A DNA stretch of 64,000 bases from Romanomermis culicivorax (GCA_963922205.1 CAWUHX010000137.1:248001-312000), one strand, 5' to 3'. Shown: positions 49,201-60,540, numbered from the stretch's first letter. Made by a program: numbers and translations. Notes: a model not told the origin generated them from the letters alone.

Positions 49201-50781
49201 CAGAAATTTTATCAAGTGTCGGTAAATCTTAAATCAATGACTAGTTAATGACCACTACAGTAATGGAAAGGGCAGATGATTCCTAAAACACTACTCCAAT
49301 GGATGCCGAACGGGCTATCGCAAATGAAACTCTAAGAAACTTCTTATTTATTTACAAAAACTAAGCAAAACAGGAATTGGACGTTTAATGTTACAACTAT
49401 TAGCTTGCCGCTTGGATGCCTCCTATCCTACAAGCTGCGAAAAAGTAGGCCGAAATTCGAGAAAACCTGTCTCCCATCAAATCAAGTCCGGTATGAAAAA
49501 ATAATGAAATGTTCGGTGTCTTAAGAGCAGAAAAGGGCTTAAAAATAATTCTTGTCGTTTTCTTGTAAATACAAGTAAGTATAATGATTTTGCAACTTTT
49601 TTCCAGGGTAATTTGAGGCACACCGTTCACCAACCATTGTGGCTCAGCTCGACCAATGAAAATTTTTGGGCCCTTTGACTCTTATCTCGTTGGGATGCTT
49701 CAAGTAAATATCATTAGCATCTCATATATAATATATTTAATAGCACTTATTAATATTTTCGTAGGAAGTTATGGTACGTCCAAATCCCAACCAGCTCCCC
49801 AAAGAGCACGCAAATCTGGTTGAATGAAACTTTCATATAATGTGTCAAACCAAGGCACCTGTAAAACTAGAGAAAAATTTTTTGCCGTGTCTCATAGGAA
49901 AGAGTCTAGTAAGCATACTAATTGACTTTTTTTGAAAATTTTTTGTCTGCTTTATTACACCTTTACAATTTAGTGAAAAGTGTAGAATGCATGATTATAA
50001 AAAGTTGTTATTGATAGATAGTAGCGAATAGTTTTCTAAATATAATGAATATTAACTGGAAAGTAATGTCTTTCCGAGTCTGGAATATCATCAATCCTGT
50101 GCACAGACTAAAAAATGCGAAACATGGAAAAAATTTAAACTCTGGTTTATTATAACTATGCAAAATTCGACTTACGTGCGAACCGAATGGCTCTGTGGTA
50201 CTCAGCATAGAAAATACCCATCACATGATTTTTAGGTAGACCTATCATAGACAAGGTTGGGCTTCCCAGAAAGTGCGTTTTAAACCGTCAATGATGCTCA
50301 CTTCCACACACGGCAAAACCCTGGCTTACCTTCACCAGAATTATGTTTTTTGGGGGATTTTTATACTATGAAATTTAAAAGTGATTCTTTCTCAAATAAA
50401 TATTGCAAAAAAATATATTAAGCATAAAATAAATATGATTTAAAAATAGTTCTGTGCTCTTTGAGGACTATAGAGACTCGGAAAGTTAATGTGAAAATGT
50501 TGAAAATCATAAGGAGAAAAGTTTAATTTTTTCGGAACTATGAGAACACAATGAGAAACGTCTAAAAGCAAAGTTTTAAAGCCTTCTGATCAATTTTGAC
50601 TGAGTTCTAAGCACTTTGGAAAAAAATTTTGGTCCGCACCCTCGAAATTTCTGTGCTGTTGTATGCTCACTTCGCCATAAAGGGTTATTGCGCCGTCGAA
50701 ATTCCTCAGTTTGTAAAATTCGTTTCCCTGTTTGCGGAATAATTCGCTTTCTCGGTTAGATTTTGACTGTTGTTGCGTCAT
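37220..50781 (-). CDS. SMYD4: SMYD4-type SET/MYND/TPR protein, 17 exons, apparently complete
   Basis: Exons in gene order: 50781-50671 (ATG), 48128-48039, 47979-47840, 47605-47509, 46091-45964, 45858-45692, 45635-45590, 45478-45310, 45157-45086, 44963-44833, 44458-44348, 44281-44208, 40987-40887, 40527-40408, 38962-38806, 37770-37626, 37331-37220 (TAA). All phases agree, giving 656 residues (vertebrate SMYD4 is about 800). N-terminal TPR helices (RKQGNEFYKLRNFDGAITLY; residues about 10-110) are followed by a split SET domain starting near 145. The MYND finger has all eight ligands (CHQC, CKSC, CNFSC, HKYEC; about 176-213). The SET core has NHSCDENTF (about 411) and GEEIFNCYG (about 437-445). 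A post-SET CKCSAC, a CVRC...CLDC pair and C-terminal TPR-like helices (VYFGPN) follow. Family members are putative lysine methyltransferases with chaperone-binding TPRs; the core residues look intact. Introns are filled with transposons. Confidence 0.88.
38194..38631. mobile_element. hAT-like MITE, family B, copy B3, with perfect 8-bp duplication
   Basis: Ends are CATACATGTAATTGGGGG and CCGTTACATGTATG. The perfect duplication GTCTATCT lies at 38186-38193 and 38632-38639. It is inside the SMYD4 intron between exons 37770 and 38806. Confidence 0.88.
39000..40340. repeat. Low-complexity AAATTCTAAAATTT repeats in an SMYD4 intron
   Basis: About 1.3 kb of degenerate words such as GAAATTCTAAA, CTAAAATTTTAGAA and TTTAGAACTAGAAATT fill the intron between exons 38962 and 40408. 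Many units are partly self-complementary. Confidence 0.7.
40578..40828. mobile_element. hAT-like MITE, family C, copy C2, with perfect 8-bp duplication
   Basis: Starts CAGACATGTACGGCAAG and ends ATGTGCATGTATG. The perfect duplication CACAACGA lies at 40570-40577 and 40829-40836. It occupies most of the 359-bp SMYD4 intron between exons 40527 and 40887. Confidence 0.88.
41118..42050. mobile_element. TIR element of the F family, copy F3, inverted, interrupted by C3
   Basis: Begins CCCCTATTCAGCGAAACTC with a short AGCGATTCTCAAAA array, then shares the GGATGCTGGTTGTCACACA and TTATTCTGTTTTGTTTCTTATT interior in the opposite orientation to F1/F2. It ends near GGAATGATCCGTTCGTATG. A family-C MITE interrupts it at about 41693-41906. 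It is inside the largest SMYD4 intron. Confidence 0.62.
41693..41906. mobile_element. hAT-like MITE, family C, copy C3, 5'-truncated
   Basis: Matches C1/C2 from the phrase TTGAACTTTTTATCCAGG onward and ends CTATGTGCATGTATG. The ACGGCAAG end is missing, so no target duplication can be read. Confidence 0.65.
42051..43560 (+). mobile_element. hAT-type transposon relic with GGATCCGGATC subterminal repeats
   Basis: Left end GGGATGGGCCGGATC, then repeated CAGCGGATCCGGATC(C/T) units (42090-42192). A BED-finger coding piece (42423-42617) follows and, at the far end, GATCCG words with a perfect 28-bp palindrome at 43525-43552. No transposase catalytic domain is recognisable between 42.7 and 43.5 kb, so the copy is internally deleted or decayed. 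It lies in the SMYD4 intron between exons 40987 and 44208 and could have mobilised the small elements, though that is untested. A GC hairpin of the E-family type lies inside at 43425-43441. Confidence 0.55.
42423..42617 (+). pseudogene. BED zinc-finger fragment of a hAT transposase
   Basis: 64 residues. SRVWDYFTVLPDDEEKAKCN is followed by CNKC and later HLERKH, the Cys2-His2 arrangement of BED DNA-binding fingers found at the N-terminus of hAT transposases. A TTTTTTCAG acceptor lies 6 bp before the ATG. The frame ends in TAA soon after the finger and no DDE or dimerisation region follows, so it is treated as a relic. Confidence 0.62.
46772..47177. mobile_element. hAT-like MITE, family B, copy B4
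   Basis: Ends are CATACATGTAATGGG and CCAATTGCATGTATG. The interior shares ATGGCTAGCCATATGG with the other B copies. Flanks AATGAAAC and GATGGAGC match only at 5 of 8, so the duplication has decayed or the ends are slightly misplaced. It is inside the SMYD4 intron between exons 46091 and 47509. Confidence 0.68.
48492..48842. mobile_element. hAT-like MITE, family B, copy B5, with perfect 8-bp duplication
   Basis: Ends are CATACATGCAATTG and CGTTACATGTACG. The perfect duplication GTGCTAAT lies at 48484-48491 and 48843-48850. It is inside the first SMYD4 intron. Confidence 0.86.
48851..50670. other. Rest of SMYD4 intron 1, nothing coding
   Basis: Repetitive-looking DNA with phrases such as GGATGCCGCAAA and GGATGCCGAACGG, also echoed near 19.2 kb and 19.7 kb. 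The open frame at 49400-49633 (-) is not recognised. Confidence 0.4.
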
Positions 50782-50963
50782 CGTATTGGTTGGAAGCGAA
50801 ACGATCGAAAAACTAAACACAGCCCTGTGATATTCTTGGATCGACTGCTTAACTTATAAAATGTTGATCTGTGAAAAGGAAAGATCGATGAAAAAGATGA
50901 AGATAGTATACCACTACTTTCTATAATACATCTAATGATTAAGCAAACTCTGAGGGTTGGGGA
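50782..50963. promoter_or_regulatory. Upstream region of the SMYD4-type gene
   Basis: 182 bp between the ATG and a MITE. No TATA-type box stands out. A TTTAG about 35 bases upstream of the ATG on the gene strand could be an acceptor for a 5' non-coding exon or a spliced leader. This is only a possibility. Confidence 0.3.
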
Positions 50964-51339
50964 CATACATGCACGAGGGAGGGGGTTTGGAGTGACCCCC
51001 AACAGATTTGAAGCCCCCAGCAATGAGTGAGAAGCTAACGAAGGAAAATAAGCAAGACAGAAGAGAAAGTAGTCATACAAATAGAAATGCTGCTGTATAG
51101 TTCAACACTTTTTTCTAAACAAAACAAACATGATTCTAAAGAAGTAACATTAAAACTTTAAAAAGTGCCGTTTAAGCAAATAATTCTACATACCTGACTA
51201 ATTTAGGGTGAAGAATATGTTGCTTGGATGTTAGAAGACCCTTTTGAGACCCTTCTTTTCGTCATCAGGAACGAAAAAATTTCTATTCCACCCCTTGTCC
51301 TGGCTGACCTCAACAGAATTTCTATGCCGTGCATGCATG
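50964..51339. mobile_element. hAT-like MITE related to families B and C, 8-bp duplication 7/8
   Basis: Ends are CATACATGCACGAGG and GCCGTGCATGCATG. Flanks GTTGGGGA (50956-50963) and GTTGGGGG (51340-51347). The interior differs from families A-C, so it is either a fourth family or a composite. It lies about 180 bp upstream of the SMYD4 start codon. Confidence 0.65.
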
Positions 51340-51674
51340 GTTGGGGGAGGGATGCCAAAATATGATGTATAGTAAATTTTATAAAGAGAGAGCAAAGAAG
51401 GCTGACAATGACAAGTTTACATATTTACCAGAAAGCACGACATTTTGGAGTAGTTTTGTGATTGTTTTTGTACATTATTGTGAAACCTACAGTACCTATA
51501 GTAAACCTTTTATAAATCAAACAATGCAGGATTTGAATTTAAGAAGGTTGAAAAATGTATTAGCCCTCACACTAAAAAATAGAATTGTTTACAATCACTG
51601 ACAAATGCCGCATAGGTTGTTGAATTTCTTCAAAAAGCTATATAGTAACATGGTTCCCTAAAAGTGCCGGTAAA
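51340..51674. other. Spacer between two MITEs
   Basis: AT-rich; the 90-residue open frame at 51329-51601 (+) overlaps the element end and has no recognisable features. Confidence 0.35.
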
Positions 51675-51935
51675 CATACATGCACATAGGGGGTAGGGGA
51701 GGGGGTAAACCCCTATACCTGAGACCCCGGCCACCCCCCTGTCAAAAAACATCGTCAAACAACCTCCCTGAACTTTTTCCAAGACAGCTTTTTTCCATGA
51801 TCTTTGTGCATATTTTGCATGAAAAACAAGCTTGCAGAACTTTTTTTGTTTTTTTCCTCACCCACGCCCCCTACTCCCCAGGGAAAAAAATCTATGGACC
51901 CTCGCCCCCTGGAAAATTCTTGCCGTGCATGTCTG
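51675..51935. mobile_element. hAT-like MITE, family C, copy C4
   Basis: Inverted relative to C1/C2. It starts CATACATGCACATAGGG and ends TTGCCGTGCATGTCTG. Flanks CCGGTAAA and CTGGTAAA match at 7 of 8. The open frames here are internal to the element. Confidence 0.8.
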
Positions 51936-52369
51936 CTGGTAAAGCGTATTTTCCAGAAAATATCAAGAGTGAAATCATTTTCAGAGGATGCTTTACAGGA
52001 GAATACTTTTTTTAACAATGTGGGATAGATAGAAGTAAATTTCTTCTCAAAAAGGCTGGATAGCGGATTTTTATTTTCTCTATTCAAAAGTGTACTTTTA
52101 TGATTTTTTATGATCTACTAGTAAGTTTCTTCTTTCCATTGCTTTACAATTGCAATTTATTTTTTGCTCAAAAATTGGCTATAGTAAATTTTGGCTGAAG
52201 CTTCAGGGTATAGTAATCCAATACCCTTCCAATACCCTATGGGAAAGTATGAATTGATTCCCTCGCCCACAAAAATTGGCGTCAGTTTCAGACTTCACGA
52301 ATCCAATTTCATGATTGCATGAGTTTATAAGGAAAATGATGAGGAGACTGACTTACGGACGTACTTACC

Positions 52370-52460
52370 CAATCAACATATCTGTAATTGAGAGACAGAT
52401 TGAGGGAGACCCCCACTCCCAAATTAGTCGAACCCTATACCCAAATGTTGGGACCAGTCT
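52370..52460. mobile_element. hAT-like MITE, family A, partial copy
   Basis: ATATCTGTAATTGAG followed by GGGAGACCCCC and CGAACCCTATACCCAAATGT matches the first half of A1; the second half is absent. Confidence 0.5.
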
Positions 52461-52734
52461 TTTTTTAGTCATTTTAGGGGCCTTTTTTGTACCATATTCC
52501 ATATCTTTTGTGCAAAAAAACATATTTGGACACCACTGTTTTTTGTGTGCCAAAACATGGTGATTCAAACAGAAAAATTGACATTGTATTGTTGACACAA
52601 TTTTTCGACCAAAAATTTACGCAACTTTTGACTTGTAGTTAGTTCTCTTCAGGAGAAAGCAATTATAGAAGCTATACCTAATTTAATTTATGCAATTTCG
52701 GAATTCGTTTTATCGCGTTCAGCAATGTCTAGAG

Positions 52735-55700
52735 GAATTCACCTCTGTCGTACCATTGGTCTCTGTTCCATCAGCGCACAATAGTAGTGTTTTGCGAATG
52801 GTTTTGAATCACCGGTGTCTATAGAGACCTTTAACTCATGAGTGAGAGTAGGCTGATCTCTATGGAGACTGAAAACATCGCGATATTGCTTTGAAGATTT
52901 CGATAGCGATTTTTCTATCTTCATCATCGATATTCAACTTTTCAGTCATTTTTTCGAGAGCAAGTTGAAGTTTTTCTTCTTCCGATATAGTCGACTGATC
53001 TTTAACCAATGTGGCTGGTTCATAATCTTCTTCATGATTGCTTAGTGACGCGACAGTCATTTTCGATTCAAGTTTGAATTTAACCTCAGCAATGAGCTGG
53101 TTAGGTTGCAGACATACCTGTAAGACCTCCGACCAGTTGGGGGGGGGGGGTAAATCTGAAATTTTTTGGGGGGGGGGGGGTAGGAAAAAGTCGAAATTTT
53201 TCCCAAAAAACATACACTTTTTTGAAAAAAAAAATTTTTTTTTCCAAACTGGGGGGGGGGGGGTTGGGGGGGGAAATGATTTTGGGTATAGGGTTGGCCG
53301 AGTTAGGGGGGTCCCCCCCCAACCCCCCCCCAAAGTACAGGTATGGTTGCAGATGAATACGTTTGCACTATTATTGACAAATAATAGGTGACATTTGCCT
53401 TCGGTTATGTTGATTATCACCAGTTTGATCGGATATTCGCAGTTATCTTTTCCGAAGTTCACGGGTTGAACTATGATGCTTTTGAAGCTTTTGTTTGTGA
53501 AAGGGAAGATTTTCCCATTAAGCCACGTTTGACAATTTGATTCTATGTAGCATGACGAGATGTTCAAAATTGGTAGCGATCTGTTGATTTTCACGATTTG
53601 CGTTTGACTTTGTCCCGTGGAAGTATTTGAAAATACTTCATCATAGGGCGCTTTTTCGATCGGTTTCAAAACTAGGTTTAGTTCTTGTTGAATGTCTTCG
53701 ATTCTGATAAAATTTTTGTGAAAGTTTATTACGGCTCAAATGCTTGGATGTACTAGGAAATCTGTTCCTAGGAGGCATTGCTCTCTTGCTGTAAGTAGAA
53801 TCCAGCATCGTACTAGTTGCGGTTCGAAAGATGAATTGATTTTGAAGATTATCAGACTTCTGGCATCGACGATAGCACTATTGGCTACTTTTATCTGCGC
53901 GGATGTTTCTAACATATCATAGTCAATCTCCAAAGAGCATTGAGCTAGACATGAGGAAATAACTGAACATTGAGCACCAGTATCGATTAAAGCTTTCATT
54001 TTGGTTTTTCTGATTTCGGCATCGATATGAAAAGCTGGTGTAGGAGTGTATAAGCTCAGAAGTTTGATGTCTTTTTGCGAACATTCTTCGATTTGACACA
54101 TGCTAGATCTCGCGATCCACGGTTCAGTAGGTTTTTCAATTGTGAAACCTGTGATTCCGGGAGCAAGGAAAAAATTTGTAGCTTTGGACGTTTCTGTCGG
54201 TTCAAGCATATTTGCTGTACTGGTCCTCAGCTTCATCGGGACAAAAGGTTTAGGTGAGTTAAACACCGTTGTGGTTTCTGATGGCAAAACTCATTGCAAA
54301 GATTTCAGAGAAGTTAGCTGAGTCTGTACAGACTGTGAGTTATTCATCGGATAGTAGTAATGCTTTTCGATTATCTTTTCTTGTCGGGATTCGGAATCGC
54401 AGAGAGAAATGTTTGCAACATCTCTCTGATAGTTTTGATTATCTCAATTGAAAAATCGGTTATTTTGGTCAAAATTTTGATTCTGATTGAGCGTGTAGTT
54501 AGGCCTATTTTGTTAAGAACGAGGACGCCAATTATGATTATTTTGCCATTCATGATTCAGTTGCTGTTGCTGAGGCTGAGAAGCCTGTGGTTTTACTTGA
54601 TAGCATTTGGAGCTATCGTGCTTACACTGACCATGATAGGTGCAATATTTCCCCGGTTGTTCACGTGACTGATTTTGTTGGAAGTTTCAATTTTTAGAGA
54701 AATCCCATATAGGAATGTTTTCTCTATTCCGGAAATTCGGACTTATCCCATGATTGAATCGCGATCTTCGATTTTCAAAATTATTAGCATTTTGCGAATT
54801 TTCTCAGATTCCAAATTTTTCTAGGACTCGTTTTATGCTTTCTTCCAATTCTTTCGTCTTCATTAGAGTCGAATTTTCTTGAAACCTCACGCTATTTCGC
54901 TGTCTAGAGTCATCTCTATTTCCGGATTGAGAGTTATGTCTGAAACGAGGTTTCGAATCATCTCTGAAACGTGATTGTGATGGTTGCTCTTCCAACGGAT
55001 TTTTGAGTTTATTAACCAGTATAGGTTGTTCTACTCTCACAGTTGACTGTTTATTCGCTTGCTGAATTTTCTGAACTTTCGGGACAGCTATAGCTAAGTC
55101 AGTGATCGTTTCTAGAGTACTCGCGTCAATCAAGACTGTAAATTTCCAGCATTTTCCAAAGAAAAGTTGTAATAACTTTTCTATGGTGATACTGAGCGCT
55201 TCTGTCATAGTACAGTAGATGTACGTAGGTACTGATTCGATTCAAGAAAGCTGATGGATCTTCAGTTTCAAATGGAGGGATAGACTGGAGCTCGCATTGG
55301 AGCGTATCTTGGTCGGGATTCGTTGCATTCATACACATCAAAATCTGTTTCGCTTCATCGTAGGATCGGACATCTCATATGGTGTTCAGAGCACCATCGC
55401 AAGTTAAGCAACGCAATGTGTGATGTTTCACATATTCAGAGGCATCGAGGCCAAACTCATTTTCGAGCACGATGAAGAATTTCAACACTTGTTGATTTCG
55501 AGTCGAATTATCTATTTTTTTACAGATAGTCTTAATTCTGGTTTCGTCATCCGCGAAAGATCTATGCACCTGAGAAGGTGGGATAGATGGAAAATTTATC
55601 TGAGAGTTAAGCGCATTAGAGCGGTCAAATGTTTGTGTCGGGATGATCAAATCATCATCGTCATCGATTATACCATGAAAACTAAGTTGACTTTTTCAGT

Positions 55701-56324
55701 CACTGATGGCGTTTTTCAGTTTATTTGATTTAAGAGACTGAGCGTAAGAGCTCGTAGGTCTCACGATATTTTCGATTTTTGGAACGTTTGGTTTCGATAG
55801 CTCTTCTCTCTGAGCTCTCATCGCTTCCATTTGGGTTTTAAACTCATCAAGAAGTTTTTGTTGTTGAGTCGCGATCGTCACAATTTCGCTTAATGCGTTA
55901 GTAGCGTTGCCACGAAAATTTATCATTTCGGTATCGCATTTTTGCATTACGTCGATATATGGGTCATTATCGAAGGTTTTTGGAGTATCGGTCTCCTTTG
56001 GTTTCGGTCTTAGAAAGTTGAATTCTCGATTTTCGACGATTTTCGGAGATAGAGATTGTGAAGTTTTTCGCGTTTCTTGCGGAGCGGATGTTTCCAGTAA
56101 ATCGAAATTATGCTTATCTGCTTTGTAGAGAAGTGGTAGATTCGTGTTTTCGCAGTCGAAATTTTCGATTTCTCAATCATCGGGATTTGCTAGTTTCTTG
56201 TAGAAACCTTTTTCGTAACTTAGCGGAGTAGAGCGATGTGTGCGGTTTTCCTCTATTTTTTCGGATTTTCACAAATTTCAGCGTTTCCTCAACCTTTGAA
56301 TGAGCTGGTACGGTCACCAAATTA
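52735..56324 (-). mobile_element. Degenerate Ty3/gypsy-like LTR retrotransposon, 5' portion
   Basis: Read from high to low coordinates, a gag-like region (frames at 55947-55696, 55650-55375, 55341-55126 and 55208-54804) is broken into several frames. It is followed by a CCHC-variant zinc knuckle near 54655-54600 (CTYHGQCKHDSSKC). Next comes an aspartic protease (54287-53736) with LIDTGAQCSVIS and a later LLGTDFLV, then a linker (53669-52860). The first part of reverse transcriptase follows near 52880-52740 ([20 protein letters not shown]), ending abruptly at about 52735. Reverse transcriptase core, RNase H, integrase and the 3' LTR are absent. Frame breaks and a nested MITE show that it is inactive. 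A primer-binding-like site precedes gag at 56324-56307. Confidence 0.8.
53113..53345. mobile_element. hAT-like MITE, family A, copy A2, perfect ends and perfect 8-bp duplication
   Basis: Ends are CATACCTGTA and TACAGGTATG (exact inverted repeat). The duplication GTTGCAGA lies at 53105-53112 and 53346-53353. It is inserted in the linker between protease and reverse transcriptase of the retrotransposon and keeps that frame open by chance. The interior has long G and C runs. Confidence 0.9.
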
Positions 56325-56335
56325 TGTCGTGCCTG
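56307..56335 (-). promoter_or_regulatory. Putative LTR end and primer-binding site
   Basis: On the minus strand a sequence ending CACGACA is followed by TAATTTGGTGACCGTACC, upstream of gag. Position and the TTTGGTGACCG word fit a tRNA primer site just inside a 5' LTR ending in CA. The LTR itself would extend upward from 56325; its outer border could not be fixed and no second LTR is present. Confidence 0.45.
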
Positions 56336-58004
56336 AGAGATGACGAAAATAGACGAAAATTAAGCTACGTAGCTTGACGATTTATTGCGCCTTTTAAGAA
56401 GAGATGTACGGAACGTAGTAGAGTGTGCGGAACACTAGAAACGGAACACTCAGAGTGCTTCACGAAATCAACGCAATGATAATCGTACGCAGGAGATTGA
56501 TGGGCTCGTAGAGAGCGCTGTGTCAATTTATCCAGGGATCTTTGCTCAGGTCGTCAAAGGTTTTCGGATGCCGAAACTCGAGCCGTACTATATTAACCGC
56601 TTCGGAGTTTCACCCGCTTACTCAAACTATTTTCCAAATAGTTTGACTTAACCTAGAACACACACTGGGTTTTCGATTTACTAGTGATGCTCAGAGCCTC
56701 TCACAAAACTGACTGCTCACCAAGACAAACGAAACAACAACTGACTTTATCACAAACTTGCTGCGAGTGTAATCTTTGATGTTGTGAACCTTTGGACAAC
56801 TTTGAACAACTTTGAGCTCCGAAAGAATGCATTCTTGCGAATCACTTATTTGAATTCTCGCGGCGTTGGATTCATTTTCGAATCCTGTTAACCATTTCCT
56901 CCATCAGTTTATCATGGTTAGATAAAAATATGGTACGCACGATTTTTATGTGAATGTGAATCACTAAATTAAATTATGTTTCTACCATACTATTGGCGTA
57001 AACCTTTAGAAATTTTCAGTATGCTTTTAGGGAGAAAAATTTTTTTGCGCCATTGACACAAATTGTTTGGCTTTTTGTGCCAATTTGCAACAGTTTTTTC
57101 CACCGATGTTCTTTCCACATTCGTGGAAAGACCTTGAAAAATTTTCTCCAAAGTGAAAATTTTTTTGCATTGTGTGCAAAAGACACTGGTCCGTGCACAG
57201 AGAAAAAACCCTGTTTGACACTCATTGACTCTTACAAGGGGGTGACGTGGTGACACGTCACCAAGCTTAAGAAATGAAAAAAAAAATTTTAAATCAAGTG
57301 GCATTTTAATTTACGGTTTACAGTCCGGTCTAGAGATACATTTTAAGCGTTATAAAATGGAAAACAGTGAAAATTTTTCCCTGCTTATAATTTTCATATT
57401 ATTCCAGTGCGCGGTTAGAAAATGTCATTCTAGCTAATGCTTATAGCTGTATAAATTATCTACTACCTGGCAATTAGCTGACTACAAAAAGTATGTTCTG
57501 TATTTAGGTGCGAAAAACCCATCGACTCTTGAGAATTCTTTTATCTCCTAACACGAAGTTCAAGAACACTATATATATCGTTAAAAATGCCTAGGTCTAC
57601 TTTAATTTAAGTCTTTCGTCTCTCGTGACAAAAATACTCTAGCAAAGGCTTTCGTTACCTATGTAGTCCAATATTAGAATAACTGTACTTCAGTATGGAA
57701 TCCGCATTTTTTAGCGGACGTATATACGTTACATAGAAAATGTTTAACGGAGATTTACCAGAAAGATTTTTTGTTATAAATCTGGCTTGTCCTACGAAGA
57801 TAGACTTCAAGGGCTAGGCAGGGTTTTTTTTGACCTACGAGTCACAAGCCAAATGGCTTAAGCCATTCCAAATTTTTACAAGCCAATTTTATAATATCAG
57901 TATACGTGAATAAATTCCAATGCTAGGTTATTTTTTAAAGAAATGTATATATTGAGCATCATGGCAATCAATCAGAAAAGAGACGTCATTCAACATTTAT
58001 TAAA
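56336..58004. other. Possible LTR body, then repeat fragments
   Basis: 56336 to about 56950 may be LTR. At 57000-57240 lies a fragment related to the repeats at 61.9 and 63.4 kb (TTTTTTGCGCCATTGACACA, TTGTGCCAATTTG, and TTTCCACATTCGTGGAAAG). The rest shows nothing recognisable. Confidence 0.45.
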
Positions 58005-58790
58005 TAACATTTTAGAGTCGTTAATTCATTAAAATTCAGGAAACTTTTGAAATTTTTGAGTTTGATCGAAGTCGAATCTACAAGCATTGTGGAACAAATT
58101 TTCGAGCAAACTATCCAAGAACATAATGACTTTAAATTGCATGAGAAATCGGCGGTTAAATTGTCTATGATGACAAGTGAGAGCCCAAAAAGCTTTCAAT
58201 CTTTCCTGCCTGAAACGCCGGAAAATTTTTTGGGTATTGACATTCTGCGATGTTGGAAAATCAATTTTCCAACCATTTATTTGAAGAATTAGTTTCAAAT
58301 TTTCTGTTCTAATGTAATTTCTAGAATTTTATGTTTGAAAAATTTTAAAACCACTAATTTATTCTCACACTCTCATGAACTTGGCCGAAAAGATATGAGT
58401 AAGAAGAGTAGAAATTTCCGAAAACTACTTCCACGAAGCTTTTGAATTGATTTTACGTTAAGAAAGGAATAATCGCTTCGAAAAGTTCACAGACTTGATG
58501 TATTGATCTTTTTCAAAAAATGTGTCAAGGGAAAAATGTGAATCAAAAAATGAAATCAAAAATATCAAGATGAAATATTGAAGATTACTAATTAAAACAT
58601 GAGATAATACGTTTAAGATGATTAAAACTATTAAAGATTAAATGATAAGTGAAGGCAGACATGTTAGAAGCGGCGCTTGAGCTAGGAAATAAATAATAAT
58701 GCTTATTTAAGTTATAACCGGAAATTTTTGAGATTATGACCTTCTAAAGTGCACCAAAATGCATCTTTTCAGTATCCGATATGATCAAAC
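58005..58790. repeat. Hairpin-bearing dispersed repeat, copy 2
   Basis: Collinear with 10860-11680 (TTAATTCATTAAAATT, ACAAGCATTG, CAAACTATCCAAGA, GCCGGAAAATTTTTTGGGTA, AAATCAATTTTCC). The GC hairpin is decayed in this copy. Confidence 0.65.
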
Positions 58791-60357
58791 ACATGACTCA
58801 AAAAATTCTGACAAGCCATTTTGACTTGTTCGACAAAAATTCTACAAGCCATTTTGTCAGTCCAACAAGCCATGGCTTGTAAAATGCTAAAAAAAAAACT
58901 ATGGGGCTAGGTCAACATAAGCTCGATATTCGTAGATTAGAATCTGCTCTCTGCACCATGTACAACATAATCCACAAAAAATGTTTAAATCCTGATGACG
59001 TAATCATGAACTAAGATTGATGGTAAAGTCAGTTCAAACCACTGCTTGCCACTTTGACTTTTTTAACCGTTACATTAATGTCTGAATTAATCGTCCCAGT
59101 TTCCACATTTTCAAGGAAAAAATTAAACTTCTGAACTTCGTTAACGAATTGGGATTGGGGCATGTAAGTTGTTACTTTTCAAGTAACCTTTCCAACCTAT
59201 TGCTGCATGATTTATCCGTTTCTTAAAATTTCTACATCTTTTGCGAGTCGATTATGAAATTCATCATTTATACAACATTATTGTACGTTATTTCTTTTTG
59301 TATTTCTCTTTTTATTTTGTTTTGTGTAACAGCAATAAATTCATTCATTCAACACCTATTACGGATAAATGTTTGATCCTGTATTGTTCTTTGGCGAATT
59401 TAACGAAAAAAGGTTTTTCTCGATTATTTTTCCGCAGCTTTATTTTAAATCTTTGAAAACATTTTGACATTTGTGCGATTAGAACATTTTGAGTCCAGGT
59501 AGAAATTATTGCTTATTGAAGAATCGAAATTCTTCATTGCTTTCCTTTTTGAATTCTAGTCTGCCGACTCAAAATTCATTGAATTCACTGAAAAATAAAA
59601 CTTTCTGTCTTGAAAATAAAAGCTGAAAAGATTAATTTTCCAGTGTTCTAGAATATCGAAATCCCGTAAAAATTTTCGGCGCTATGCGCCGAACAAGCTA
59701 CTCATACCTTTCTTTTCATTTTCTCTTCAAAACACATAAAATTGGGTTTTAAAAGTCTAAAACCGACACGATTCGAATGAAATACAGGAAAACTAGCTTT
59801 TGAGGGTTTTCCCGATTAAATTACGCTACTATGTGCAACCGAAATTTTTCCTCAAGTTGCACATTGCAACCTGGCCTGTGCAAAAAAAACTGCTTTCAAA
59901 TATGGACAATCCACATAGCCCAAGTATTATTTTTCGCCAGACCGACTATAAGTTTGATAAAAACATGACTAAAGCCTACTTTCACAGCTCTTATTTGCAT
60001 AGAAATCGTTTCTACTCTATTTTATCTAACCACGTCAGTGAAATAAGGAAAACTGATCGAGAAAACGGTTTATATGATTCAGAATGAAATCGATTGCTGC
60101 GAGAAGTCATATTTTTTTTAGAATTTGTCAGGAAGTTTATATTTTTCTTCAATTTTCGGCTACGAATTTCTTCTTAACAACGATATAAAGAGTGAATTAA
60201 AGATGTCTATAAGTGGCGTCGCGTAAATTTTTGGTTGAAACATTGTGCCAACAATGTCAATTTTTCTGCTCGAATCAAACATCAAAAATAAAAATTTCGG
60301 TTATGTATTCTACTGAATGAAAAGGAGAAGTTAACAACCTCTTTTCTCTCACCAGTC
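58791..60357. other. Repeat-derived DNA, no gene recognised
   Basis: Contains a hairpin variant at 59675-59693 (8-bp arms, TAT loop). A stretch at 60190-60285 is inverted relative to 61560-61620 and 52545-52620. The open frame 59800-60087 (+) is not recognised. Confidence 0.4.
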
Positions 60358-60540
60358 ATACGTACCCGTAATTGGGGGTGGTTGAGGGGGACCCCCCAAC
60401 TTAACCAACCCTATACCCAACCACCCGAACTTAAAAAAATTTAAAAAAATTGGCAAAAAAGTGCCTTTTTTGAAAATTTTCGACCCACCCCCAAAATTTC
60501 GGGTTCAACCTCGCAACTGGTCAGACGTCTTTCAGGTATG
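60358..60540. mobile_element. hAT-like MITE, family A, copy A3 (diverged)
   Basis: Ends near CGTACCCGTAATTGGGGG and TTTCAGGTATG. The interior shares CCAACCCTATACCCAACC with A1. No target duplication is visible. Confidence 0.55.

Noticed and set aside
53038..53391. Plus-strand open frame rich in Gly and Lys
   Set aside because: It is read from the G/C runs and A/T runs of MITE A2, on the strand opposite to the retrotransposon.
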